A stretch of 23,869 nt of DNA from an uncultured Actinomycetes bacterium. Lineage in GTDB: Bacteria > Actinomycetota > Thermoleophilia > Solirubrobacterales > 70-9. The notes below the pieces were generated by a model, which worked only from the letters and a program-made list of their open reading frames with translations, was not told where the DNA came from and made no database searches. The position numbers and the translations under genes were made by a program. Below are positions 1 to 7,854 of this stretch, piece by piece (positions within the stretch are counted from its first letter, which is position 1; each line of letters begins with the position of its first letter). Location: positions 1-23,869 of the forward strand of contig CAMLQY010000027.1 in assembly GCA_946482365.1 (NCBI GenBank), in the 5' to 3' direction.

Positions 1-3000
1 TCGGAGTCGCACCACTCGCGCTCGCTGCCACCCGGCAGCAGCTCGCCGCGGACCAGGGTGCCGGCCCGCTCGAGCTCGCGCAGCGCCGGAGTCGGGTCGA
101 CCCCGTAACGGGTCGCCAGCTGGGCGGTCGGGAAGGGGCCGTGCGTGCGTGCGTATCGGCGCACCAGGGCGAGGAGTGGGTCGGGGTGCTCGGCGAGGAA
201 GCTGTCCGGCAGCCCGGCGGGCGGCGGCACCCCCAGCGCGTCGCGGTACATGCCGGCGTGCTCGGCGGCGATGTAGCGCTCCTCCCCGTTGACCCGCACG
301 AGGGCGGCGCGGCGCTCGGCGACGAGCTTCTCCAGCATCGAGGCGGCGGAGTAGCCCTCGGCGACGCGCTCGGCGCACTCCTCCGCCGTGAGGTCGCCGA
401 GGTTTCGCAGCACCTGCTGCAGGGCGTCGCGGTCGCCGGCGCGACCGGCCTCGGTGCGGTGCTGGAGCTGGGCCTCGACCTCCTCGAGCGCCTCGGGGTC
501 GATCAGCTCGCGCAGCTCCTCCTGGCCGAGTAGCTCGCGCAGCAGGTCGCGGTCGAGGGCCAGCGCCGCGGCGCGGCGCTCCGCGTTCGGCGTGTCCCCC
601 TCGTACATGTAGGTGGCGACGTAGTCGAAGAGCAGCGAGGAGGCGAAGGGCGAGGCGGTGGGGGTCTCGACCTCGACCAGGCTGAGCTTGCGCGAGTGCA
701 GGTCCGCCAGCAGCTGCTTCAGGGCCGGCAGGTCGAAGACGTCGCGCAGGCACTCGCGGTAGGTCTCGAGCACGACCGGGAAGCGGGGGAAGTCCCGCGC
801 CACCTCGAGCAGGCTCTGCGCCTTGAGGCGCTGCTGCCAGAGCGGCGTGCGCTTGCCCGGGTAGGCGCGGGGGAGGAGCAGCGAGCGGGCCGCGTTCTCG
901 CGAAAGTGCGAGCCGAAGAGGGCGGAGCCCGAGAGCTCGCCTACGACCAGGTCCTCCAGCTCGTCGGGCTCGACCAGGACCAGGTCGGCCGGCGGCGGCA
1001 CGTCGGCGTCGGGGAGGTGGACGACGATGCCGTCGTCGGACCAGATCGCGTCGGCCTCGAGCTCGCGCTCGGCGCGGATCTTGGCCGCCAGCGCCAGGCC
1101 CCAGGCGGAGTGGACGCGACCGCCGTAGGGCGAGAGCACGCAGAGCCGCCAGTCGCCGATCTCGTCGCGGAAGCGCTCGACCACGATCGTCTCGTCGGAG
1201 GGGACGACGCGCGTCGCCGCCTGCTGCTCGCGCAGGTAGGCGACCAGGTTCTCGGCGGCGCGGCGGTCGAGGTCGTACTCGGAGGCCAGCTCCCGGGGCT
1301 CGCGCGAGACCGCCTCGCGGGCGAAGGCGCCGATCGCCCGGCCCAGCTCCGCCGGCCGGCCGATCCCGTCGCCCTTCCAGAAGGGGACGGCGCCGGGCAC
1401 GCCCGGGGCGGGCGTGACGATGACGCGGTCGCGGGTGATCTCCTCGATCCGCCAGGTGGTCGCGCCGAGCAGGAAGGTCTGGCCGGGGCGGGCCTCGTAG
1501 ACCATCTCCTCGTCGAGCTCGCCGACGCGGCGGCCGTCGGGCAGGTGGACGCCGTAGAGGCCGCGGTCGGGGATCGTGCCGGCATTGGTGACGACCAGCG
1601 AACGGGCGCCTTTGCGACCGTGCATCGTGCCGGCGGCCCGGTCCCAGACGATCCGCGGGCGAAGCTCGGCGAAGCGGTCGGAGGGATAGCGCCCGTCGAG
1701 CATGTCGAGCACGTTCTCGAGCTGTTCGCGGGAGAGCTCGTGGAACGGCTCGCTCGCGGTGACGAGCCGCTCGACCTCGTCGACCTCCCACTCGTCGAGC
1801 GCCGCCATCGCGACCAGCTGCTGAGCGAGCACGTCGAGCGGGTTTTGCGGGATCACCGTCTCCTCGATTGCCCCCTCCCGCATCCGCTTGGCGACGACCG
1901 CACACTCCAGTAGGTCTGCCCGGAACTTCGGAAAGATTCGTCCCCGCGAGACCTCTCCAAGCGAGTGCCCGGCGCGGCCGACCCGCTGCAGGCCACGACT
2001 TACCGACTTCGGCGACTCGACCTGGATCACGAGATCCACCGCCCCCATGTCGATCCCCAGCTCCAGGGACGACGTCGCGACGAGGCAGGGAAGCTGGCCC
2101 GACTTGAGCATCTCCTCGACCACGGTCCGCTCCTCGTGACTCAGAGAGCCGTGGTGGGCGCGGGCTATCTCGGGGGGGCCGGGGTCGGGTCCGTCGGGCC
2201 CGCTATCGCGGGGAGTTCCCGCCGGACCCGACCCCGGCCCCCCTAGTTGCTCGGTCGCCGGAAGCTCCTGAGGAGGTTCGTCGGCGTTGAGCTCGTTCAA
2301 ACGCTTGGCGAGGCGCTCAGCTGCTCTGCGGTTGTTGACGAAGACGATGGTCGACGTGTGCTCTCTGACGAGCTTGAGGAGCTCGGGGTAGATCGCGGGC
2401 CAGATCGAGCGGACGTGGGCCAGGGGCTCTCCGTCGGCGGGATTGCCGTCGCCGTTTGGGAAAGCTGGGGCTCCCGGTTCCGCCATGTCCTCCACCGGCA
2501 CGACGATCTCGAGGTCTAGCTGCTTGGCGACGCCGGCGTCGACGATCTTGCACTCCCGCTTCGGCCCGACCAAAAATCGAGCTATCCGCTCGAGCGGGCG
2601 CTGAGTCGCGGACAGCCCAATCCGCTGCAGGGCCTCGGGGGAGGGGTCGCCGGAGCCTCCCCGCTGTTGCTCCGCCGACCCCTCCCCCGAGGCCCCCAAC
2701 ACCAAATGCTCCAACCGCTCGAGACTCAGCGCCAGATGAGAGCCCCGCTTGCTTTGCGCCACCGCGTGGATCTCGTCGACGATCACGGCCTCGGTCGTCG
2801 CGAGGATCTCGCGCACCCCCGAGGAGAGCATCAGGTAGAGCGACTCGGGGGTGGTGATGAGGATGTCGGGCGGGGTTTTGCGCATCGCCCGGCGTTCGGC
2901 CTGGGAGGTGTCGCCGGTGCGCAGGCCGACCGAGATCTCGGCCCCGATCCCCCGCAGCGGCGCCCGCAGGTTGCGCTCGATGTCGTAGGAGAGCGCCTTC

Positions 3001-3266
3001 AGCGGCGAGACGTAGACGAGGCGGACGCCCTGGCCCCGCTCCGGCAGGCGCGAGAGGCGGTCGATCCCCCAGAGGAAGCTGGCCAGCGTCTTCCCCGACC
3101 CGGTCGGGGCGCAGATCAGCGCGTTGGCGCCGCCGGAGATCGCCTTCCAGCCCCCTGCCTGCGCCGGCGTCGGGCCCTCGAAGGAGGCTTCGAACCAGCG
3201 CCTGACGGGATCGCTGAACGGCGCCAGCGGATCGGATTCCGCACCTGCTTTCGGCTTGGTGGCCAA
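1..3266 (-). CDS. lhr: Lhr-family ATP-dependent DNA helicase, C-terminal end beyond the window
   Basis: Superfamily 2 DNA helicase of the Lhr type, an ATP-driven translocase linked to DNA repair. About 1,088 residues are visible and the stop lies beyond base 1; Lhr proteins usually run about 1,400-1,500. Seen in order: Walker A CAPTGSGKT (res 52-60), DEIH box (164-167), motif III SAT (219-221), then in the second RecA domain HHGSLS, SSLELGID and the arginine-finger region QRVGRAGH. A winged-helix and Lhr-core region follows. The start is TTG at 3264-3266: no in-frame ATG or GTG lies upstream, and a TAAGAT box sits 7 bases before it, so the mRNA is probably leaderless. Two palindromes inside the gene (2173-2243 and 2630-2695) add Gly/Pro/Ser-rich stretches at res 342-365 and 191-213, where I recall family members being short. 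The frame stays open through both, so the gene looks intact. Confidence 0.93.
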   Translation of the reverse strand, partial: MATKPKAGAESDPLAPFSDPVRRWFEASFEGPTPAQAGGWKAISGGANALICAPTGSGKTLASFLWGIDRLSRLPERGQGVRLVYVSPLKALSYDIERNLRAPLRGIGAEISVGLRTGDTSQAERRAMRKTPPDILITTPESLYLMLSSGVREILATTEAVIVDEIHAVAQSKRGSHLALSLERLEHLVLGASGEGSAEQQRGGSGDPSPEALQRIGLSATQRPLERIARFLVGPKRECKIVDAGVAKQLDLEIVVPVEDMAEPGAPAFPNGDGNPADGEPLAHVRSIWPAIYPELLKLVREHTSTIVFVNNRRAAERLAKRLNELNADEPPQELPATEQLGGPGSGPAGTPRDSGPDGPDPGPPEIARAHHGSLSHEERTVVEEMLKSGQLPCLVATSSLELGIDMGAVDLVIQVESPKSVSRGLQRVGRAGHSLGEVSRGRIFPKFRADLLECAVVAKRMREGAIEETVIPQNPLDVLAQQLVAMAALDEWEVDEVERLVTASEPFHELSREQLENVLDMLDGRYPSDRFAELRPRIVWDRAAGTMHGRKGARSLVVTNAGTIPDRGLYGVHLPDGRRVGELDEEMVYEARPGQTFLLGATTWRIEEITRDRVIVTPAPGVPGAVPFWKGDGIGRPAELGRAIGAFAREAVSREPRELASEYDLDRRAAENLVAYLREQQAATRVVPSDETIVVERFRDEIGDWRLCVLSPYGGRVHSAWGLALAAKIRAERELEADAIWSDDGIVVHLPDADVPPPADLVLVEPDELEDLVVGELSGSALFGSHFRENAARSLLLPRAYPGKRTPLWQQRLKAQSLLEVARDFPRFPVVLETYRECLRDVFDLPALKQLLADLHSRKLSLVEVETPTASPFASSLLFDYVATYMYEGDTPNAERRAAALALDRDLLRELLGQEELRELIDPEALEEVEAQLQHRTEAGRAGDRDALQQVLRNLGDLTAEECAERVAEGYSAASMLEKLVAERRAALVRVNGEERYIAAEHAGMYRDALGVPPPAGLPDSFLAEHPDPLLALVRRYARTHGPFPTAQLATRYGVDPTPALRELERAGTLVRGELLPGGSEREWCDS
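2173..2243. repeat. Long GC-rich palindrome inside lhr, in frame
   Basis: Arms 2173-2198 and 2218-2243 are inverted repeats matching at 25 of 26 positions (mismatch at 2194/2222), with a 19-base loop. The loop holds its own small stem, CCCGC then TATC then GCGGG. On the minus strand it encodes a Gly/Pro/Asp-rich insert (res 342-365) just before the conserved ARAHHGSLS motif of the helicase. The reading frame is kept. It resembles protein-coding palindromic elements known from other bacteria, but I do not recognise the family. Confidence 0.85.
2630..2695. repeat. Second GC-rich palindrome inside lhr, in frame
   Basis: Arms 2630-2654 and 2671-2695 are inverted repeats matching at 24 of 25 positions (mismatch at 2650/2675), with a 16-base loop. 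It encodes a Gly/Ser/Glu-rich insert (res 191-213) between the DEIH box and the SAT motif, directly before QRIGLSAT. Both palindromes share a TCGGGGG start and a GGGGTCG core in their left arms and a CCCGCT string in or beside the loop. This hints at one family but is too little to prove it. Confidence 0.85.
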
Positions 3267-3273
3267 CCCACCG

Positions 3274-3279
3274 ATCTTA
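3274..3279 (-). promoter_or_regulatory. -10 box for lhr, leaderless
   Basis: Minus-strand TAAGAT ends 7 bases before the TTG start of lhr. Transcription starting about 7 bases after the box would begin at the start codon. No clear -35 is visible. It faces the ABC-transporter promoter 18 bases away. Confidence 0.6.
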
Positions 3280-3297
3280 CGCCCCGCGAACCGGCGA

Positions 3298-3303
3298 TAG
3301 GTT
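3298..3303 (+). promoter_or_regulatory. -10 box for the ABC transporter operon, leaderless
   Basis: TAGGTT ends 6 bases before the GTG start at 3310, within a 43-base divergent intergenic region shared with lhr. There is no Shine-Dalgarno room, so the transcript is probably leaderless. Confidence 0.5.
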
Positions 3304-3309
3304 TGGGCG

Positions 3310-4986
3310 GTGCAAACCTGGCGCACCTTCTCGCGGCTGATCGACGGCTCCGGGCAGATGGCCGCATGGGGGCTCGGCCTCTCGGTCGCCCAGGCCCTGT
3401 CCCTGGTGCCGATCGCGCTCCTCGTCCGCTCCGCCTTCGACGACGCGATCCCCTCGGGCGACAGCGGCCAGCTGGTCGCGCTCGGCGCCGGGATTCTCGG
3501 GCTCTACCTGCTCAGCCTGGCACTCGGCCTCGGCGGCCGCTACGCCGTCCTGCGAGTGACCAAGCCCGCCGTCGCCCGGATCCGGTCCGAGCTGATCGGC
3601 CACGTCGTCTGGCTGCCCAGCTCCTTCTACGACTCCACCGACAGCGGCCGCCTGCACTCGCTGATCGTGCAGGACACCGAGCGCCTCGACACGATGGCGA
3701 AACACCTGCTGGCGGTGGTCATCCCGTCCCTCGGCACGGCGGCGATCCTGCTCGTCTCGCTGGTCGCGATCGAGCCGCTGCTCCTCGTCGTGCTGCTGGT
3801 CGCGATCCCGCTGCTGCTCGGTCTCAGCCGGCTTCTGCGAAAGACGATGCGCCATCGCCTGCGCGCCTGGCAGGAGGCCGCGGACGGATTCAGCGCCAGC
3901 GCCCTCGCCACCCTGCGCTCCGCTTCCCTGATCAAGGTGAGGACGGCGGAGGAGCAGGCGATCGCGGAGGGCGCGGCGCGCTCGGCGGAGCTGGCCGAAG
4001 CCGGCAAGCGGGTCGCCTGGGTCCAGCAGGCATACGCGCTGATCCAGGTGGCGCTGGGAGGCGTCGCCGGGGTGATCGTGCTGATCGGCGGCGGCCTGGC
4101 CGTCCTGCACGACTCGATGTCGATCGGCGACCTGATCGCCTTCATGGCCGTGCTCGCGCTGGCCCGCGGTCAGCTCAACTGGGTGGTCGCGACCCTTCCC
4201 GACATCCTCAACGGCCTGGCGGCGATCGAACGGATCGACGAGGTGCTGGCGAGGACCGAGACCGAGCCCTACTCGGGTGGACGGCCGCTCGACGTGCGCG
4301 GCGGCCTCGCCTGGGAGGGGGTCACGTTCGGCTACGCCGCGGACGAGCCGCCCGTGCTCGAGCAGGTCTCGCTCGAGGTCGAGCCCGGCGAAACCCTGGC
4401 GATCCTCGGCCCCACCGGCGCCGGCAAGACGACGCTGGTGGCGCTGCTGCTCGGCCTCTACCGGCCCTGGTCGGGAACGATCCGGGTGGACGGGGTGCCG
4501 CTCGAGGAGATCGACGTGCGAGCGCTGCGCCGGCAGGCCGGCGCGCTGCTGCAGGAGGGGACGGCGATGCGCGGGACCGTCGCCGCCAACATCGGCTTCG
4601 GCCGGCCGGAGGCATCTAGGGAGGAGGTGGAGAGGGCGGCGACGCTTGCCGTTGCAAGCGACTTCATCGCCCGGCTCCCCGACGCCTACGAGACCGAGAT
4701 CGGCGACGACGGCGTGCGGCTCTCGGCCGGGCAGCGGCAGCGAATCGCCCTCGCGAGGGCGCTGCTGGGCTCGCCGCCGCTGCTGATGCTGGACGAGCCG
4801 ACCAGCCACCTCGACCCCGACACCGCCGAGGCCGTGCTCGACAACCTAGCCGCGATCGAGACGCGCCCGACCCTGCTGCTGGTCACCCATGACCCCCTGG
4901 TCGCGCAGCGAGCGGACCGGCTGGTCGAAGTCCGCGGCGGACGGGTCGAGAGCCCGTCGCCCAGCCTGCTGGACGGCAAGCGGTGA
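3310..4986 (+). CDS. ABC exporter, fused permease and ATPase
   Basis: A 558-residue half-transporter of the MsbA/MDR exporter type, expected to work as a dimer in the cytoplasmic membrane and pump a lipid, peptide or drug-like substrate outward. The N-terminal ~310 residues form the membrane domain, with hydrophobic stretches near res 20-40, 55-80, 135-170 and 240-290. The nucleotide-binding domain follows: Walker A GPTGAGKT (367-374), Q-loop Gln415, signature LSAGQ (471-475), Walker B LLMLDE (491-496) and H-loop His527. All catalytic residues are present. The GTG start at 3310 is set by the divergent lhr gene and the -10 box just before it. Its stop overlaps the next start (GTGA, 4 bases), so the two genes are coupled. 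No peptidase C39 domain is present. Substrate unknown; the partner nucleotidyltransferase recalls exporters of modified-peptide clusters. Confidence 0.9.
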   Translation: MQTWRTFSRLIDGSGQMAAWGLGLSVAQALSLVPIALLVRSAFDDAIPSGDSGQLVALGAGILGLYLLSLALGLGGRYAVLRVTKPAVARIRSELIGHVVWLPSSFYDSTDSGRLHSLIVQDTERLDTMAKHLLAVVIPSLGTAAILLVSLVAIEPLLLVVLLVAIPLLLGLSRLLRKTMRHRLRAWQEAADGFSASALATLRSASLIKVRTAEEQAIAEGAARSAELAEAGKRVAWVQQAYALIQVALGGVAGVIVLIGGGLAVLHDSMSIGDLIAFMAVLALARGQLNWVVATLPDILNGLAAIERIDEVLARTETEPYSGGRPLDVRGGLAWEGVTFGYAADEPPVLEQVSLEVEPGETLAILGPTGAGKTTLVALLLGLYRPWSGTIRVDGVPLEEIDVRALRRQAGALLQEGTAMRGTVAANIGFGRPEASREEVERAATLAVASDFIARLPDAYETEIGDDGVRLSAGQRQRIALARALLGSPPLLMLDEPTSHLDPDTAEAVLDNLAAIETRPTLLLVTHDPLVAQRADRLVEVRGGRVESPSPSLLDGKR

Positions 4987-6098
4987 GCCGCCGCCGGGCG
5001 GCGTGGCTCCCATCGCCGGACCAGGCCCTGTTGCTGCGAGCGTGCCTGTGGCCGGGGGAGCGGGGACTGGCCGCCTGGCGGGAATGGCGCCGCGGCGGGC
5101 CCGATCTCGGCGCCGTGGAGGCCGGCTCCCGGCGACTGCTCCCCCTGCTCTACCGCAACCTCGGGCCCGAGCTGGCCGGAGACCCAGACGCGGAGCGGCT
5201 GAAGGACGCGTACCGCTGCAGCTGGACGGCCAACCAGATCGGGCTCAGAGCCGGCGGCCGGGCGATCGAGGCCCTGCGCGGGGCCGGCACCGAGGTGCTG
5301 GCGCTGAAGGGCGCGGCGCTGATCGGCTCCGCCTATCGCGACGCCGGCGCCCGGCCGCTCGGCGACGTCGACCTGGCGGTCGAGCCGGCGCGGCTGGTGG
5401 ATTCGGTGCGGGCGCTGGCGCTGGCCGGCTTCGGCGCGAGCGAGGCCGACCCCGAGCGGGTGCTGGCGGTGCGCCACTCCCTCGCCTTCCGCGATTCCGG
5501 CAGCCGGGAGGTGGACCTGCACCGGGGCCTGCTCTGGCGCGCGGGGCTCGACGAGGAGCTCTGGCGCGGCTCGGTCGAGGGCGCCGTGGGCGAATTCCCC
5601 GTCCGCATCCTCAACCCGGCCGACCAGCTGCTGCACGTCTGCGCGCACGGTGCGGCCTGGAATCCCGTCCACCCGGTCCGCTGGGCCGCGGACGCCTTCA
5701 AGACGATCGAGGTCGCCGGCGAGGGCCTCGACTGGGAGAGGCTGGTGGGCATGGCGCGGGGAAGCGGGTTCGCCCTGCCGCTCGCCGCCGCGCTCGCCTG
5801 CCTCGCTGAGGAGCTCGAGGCACCGGTGCCGATCCCGGTCCGCCGCGAGCTGGCGGCCGCGCCCACCTCCGCCGGCCAGCGGCGGGCCCACGACGCGCTC
5901 GCCCAGCCGCCCTCCCCCCGCCGCTCCCTGCTGATGCTCTCGTGGTTCTGGGAGCGCCATCGCGCGCAGGCCGAGGCGGAGGGCAGGCGAGCCCGGCCGG
6001 TCGGCCTGCTCCGCTACATGCAGGACTTCTGGGGCCTGGCGAAGCCGCTCCAGGTGCCGGCCCATGCAGCGCGCAGGCTGCTGCGGCGCAGGGCCTGA
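4983..6098 (+). CDS. NTP_transf_5-type nucleotidyltransferase family protein
   Basis: A 371-residue protein of the uncharacterised nucleotidyltransferase family (Pfam NTP_transf_5 as I recall it), predicted to belong to the DNA polymerase beta nucleotidyltransferase fold. Diagnostic motifs are LKGAAL (res 108-113), RPLGDVDLAV (124-133, metal-binding Asp128 and Asp130) and VDLH (177-180, possible third Asp178). The substrate is not known for the family. Members occur in lasso-peptide and other modified-peptide clusters and in exopolysaccharide loci. The GTG start overlaps the ABC-transporter stop by 4 bases, so co-translation is likely and the pair probably act on the same molecule. No precursor peptide, asparagine-synthetase-like cyclase, PqqD-like or transglutaminase-like protein lies nearby. 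The C-terminus is Arg-rich (AARRLLRRRA). Confidence 0.8.
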   Translation: MSRRRAAWLPSPDQALLLRACLWPGERGLAAWREWRRGGPDLGAVEAGSRRLLPLLYRNLGPELAGDPDAERLKDAYRCSWTANQIGLRAGGRAIEALRGAGTEVLALKGAALIGSAYRDAGARPLGDVDLAVEPARLVDSVRALALAGFGASEADPERVLAVRHSLAFRDSGSREVDLHRGLLWRAGLDEELWRGSVEGAVGEFPVRILNPADQLLHVCAHGAAWNPVHPVRWAADAFKTIEVAGEGLDWERLVGMARGSGFALPLAAALACLAEELEAPVPIPVRRELAAAPTSAGQRRAHDALAQPPSPRRSLLMLSWFWERHRAQAEAEGRRARPVGLLRYMQDFWGLAKPLQVPAHAARRLLRRRA

Positions 6099-6115
6099 GC
6101 CGCTGGAGTGGCAGG

Positions 6116-6121
6116 TAGTCT
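6116..6121 (+). promoter_or_regulatory. -10 box for the membrane protein at 6131
   Basis: TAGTCT ends 9 bases before the GTG start. The stretch GTAGTCTGCC is also found before the paralogous gene at 18178, so the promoter seems to have been copied with the gene. No Shine-Dalgarno sequence is seen, so it is probably leaderless. No clear -35. Confidence 0.6.
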
Positions 6122-6130
6122 GCCGCGACC

Positions 6131-7804
6131 GTGCCCGACTCTCCCCGCTCCGAACAGCAGATCGCCTGGGTCATCCTGGGCGCGGCGATGGCCGTCGCGG
6201 TCGCCTTCCTCTTCTGGATCCAGCGGGACCTCGCCTTCGCCGACGACTCCTTCAACTGGATCACGCTGGCCGGTCTGGGCCCAACCAAGGCCGTGATCGA
6301 GCCGTACGGGGGCCACCTGATCCTCACCCCGATGCTGATCTACAAGGGGACCCTGGCTGCATTCGGCAGCAGCTACACAGCGCTGGGAGTCATCCAGGTC
6401 GCGCTGCTGCTCGTCCTCAGCGGCCTCATCTACGAGTACGGGCGTCGCCGCCTCGGCCCGCTGCTGGCGCTTCCCGCCGCGATCGCGATCCTCTTCCTCG
6501 GCTCCTCCTCGAACGTCCTGATGCAGCCGATGCTCGGCATCCAGTTCCTCTGCGCCCTGGTTCCCGGGCTGGCGGGCCTGCTCGCGCTCGAACGCGGCGA
6601 CCGCCGCGGCGACGTCGCCGCCTGCGTCTTCTTCTCGCTGGCCGCGGTCGGCTTCGAGATGGGCCTCGCCTTCGCGTTCGGCGGGGCGGTGGGGATCGCC
6701 CTTCGCGAGGACCGCCGGCGCCGGGCCTGGATCGTCGCGATCCCCTTCGCCATCTACGGCATCTGGCGGATCTGGGCCTCGCAGTACGGCGAGTCGGGGG
6801 TGGAGCTCTCCAACCTGCCCTGGATACCCGCCTACGCGGTCGACAACCTCGGGGTCGTCGGGGCGTCCCTCTTCGGCCTCTTCTTCTGGGTCGGCCACGG
6901 CCAGCTCACCTACCTGAAGCTCGTCGGGTTCGACCTCAGCCACCTCGGCGAGGGCCTGGTCCTGCTCACCGCGGAGCTGTTCGCGGTGGTGCTGGTGATC
7001 CGCAGGATGCTCCAGCGCGGACCGATCCCCCCCACCTTCTGGGTCGCCGTTGCCGTCCTGGTCGCGATCTGGATCGAGCAGGGCCTCGCGCTCGCCCCGA
7101 ACCGCACCCCTGGAGAGGTCCGCTACGTCTTCCCGGACACGGTCGTCTTCCTCCTCGTCGCGCTCGAGTGCGCCCGGGGCATCCGCGCCACGCGGCTGGC
7201 CCTGATCGGAGCCGCGGCGCTGACCATAGCCGCGGTGATCGGCAACATGCCGCGATTCAAGGAAGGCAGGGACATCCTGGTCGAATACACGACCAGCGCC
7301 CGCGCCGCGATGGCGGTGATGGAACTGGACGGCACCAACATGCGACCGGACTTCAATCCCCCCACGGAAGCGGCGGAAGCGTTCACGCCCGGGCGCGAGA
7401 CCTATATCGGCCCGGCCTCGCTGGCGGCGATCACCGCGAAGTACGGGCGCTACGGATATACGCTGCCGGAGCTGCGCTCGCGGCCGGAGGAGGAGCGCCG
7501 CACCGCCGACATCGTCGCCGCCCGCGGCATGGGGCTGGCCCCGGTCAGCGCGCGCGGCGGCGACTCCGACTGCAGGACGAGCGGGCCGGACGCCACGGTC
7601 AGGCTGCCCCGCGGCGGAGCGCTGCTGAGCGCGGAGAGCCCGTCCCCCCTCCTGCTGCGCCGGTTCGCCGACAACTACGCGGCCGAGATCGGGCAGTTGC
7701 GGCCGGGGGTCGCGGTCGCGGTCAGGATCCCGCGCGACGCCTCCCGGATTGCCTGGCACGCATACGCGCCGAGCGGCGGCCGGCTGACCGCCTGCCGGCT
7801 CTGA
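6131..7804 (+). CDS. Multi-spanning membrane protein, GT-C glycosyltransferase-like (paralogue 1)
   Basis: A 557-residue integral membrane protein with about 10-11 hydrophobic segments (first at res 11-30, last near 357-371) and a soluble C-terminal domain of about 180 residues. I do not recognise a named family. Three things suggest a GT-C glycosyltransferase using a polyprenyl-phosphate sugar: an acidic pair just after the first membrane segment (Asp38-Asp39 in FADDSFNW), a conserved EPYGGHLI loop (57-64), and a late PGEVRY motif (327-332) like the RY motif of Pmt/ArnT relatives. The C-terminal domain is bracketed by Cys481 and Cys555, which could form a disulfide outside the membrane. The protein is clearly paralogous to the one at 18178, with the same cysteine spacing. 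GTG is chosen as start because TAGTCT lies 9 bases upstream. The neighbouring DPM1-like GT2 could supply its donor. Confidence 0.75.
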   Translation: MPDSPRSEQQIAWVILGAAMAVAVAFLFWIQRDLAFADDSFNWITLAGLGPTKAVIEPYGGHLILTPMLIYKGTLAAFGSSYTALGVIQVALLLVLSGLIYEYGRRRLGPLLALPAAIAILFLGSSSNVLMQPMLGIQFLCALVPGLAGLLALERGDRRGDVAACVFFSLAAVGFEMGLAFAFGGAVGIALREDRRRRAWIVAIPFAIYGIWRIWASQYGESGVELSNLPWIPAYAVDNLGVVGASLFGLFFWVGHGQLTYLKLVGFDLSHLGEGLVLLTAELFAVVLVIRRMLQRGPIPPTFWVAVAVLVAIWIEQGLALAPNRTPGEVRYVFPDTVVFLLVALECARGIRATRLALIGAAALTIAAVIGNMPRFKEGRDILVEYTTSARAAMAVMELDGTNMRPDFNPPTEAAEAFTPGRETYIGPASLAAITAKYGRYGYTLPELRSRPEEERRTADIVAARGMGLAPVSARGGDSDCRTSGPDATVRLPRGGALLSAESPSPLLLRRFADNYAAEIGQLRPGVAVAVRIPRDASRIAWHAYAPSGGRLTACRL

Positions 7805-7839
7805 GCGGGCCCCGCCGGCCCCCGTCGACCGCCTCTCTC

Positions 7840-7845
7840 TAGACT
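7840..7845 (+). promoter_or_regulatory. -10 box for the DPM1-like glycosyltransferase
   Basis: TAGACT ends 9 bases before the ATG at 7855, in the 50-base gap after the membrane protein gene. Spacing and sequence match the other leaderless boxes of this window. The gene may therefore be transcribed both alone and by read-through. Confidence 0.55.
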
Positions 7846-7854
7846 GTCCGGCCG

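Noticed and set aside
696..1913. Open frame of 405 codons on the plus strand
   Set aside because: Lies opposite the Lhr helicase, whose motifs are conserved; composition is Arg/Glu/Gly-rich as in antisense frames of GC-rich genes.
4643..4660. 7-base hairpin CGCTTGC/GCAAGCG inside the ABC exporter gene
   Set aside because: Short, inside a conserved coding region and expected by chance.
3277..4809. Open frame of 510 codons on the minus strand
   Set aside because: Antisense to the ABC exporter with intact Walker and signature motifs; no recognisable domain.
3267..6130. Lasso-peptide or other modified-peptide precursor near the exporter pair
   Set aside because: The gaps are 43 and 32 bases and hold no small gene; no cyclase or leader protease is seen.
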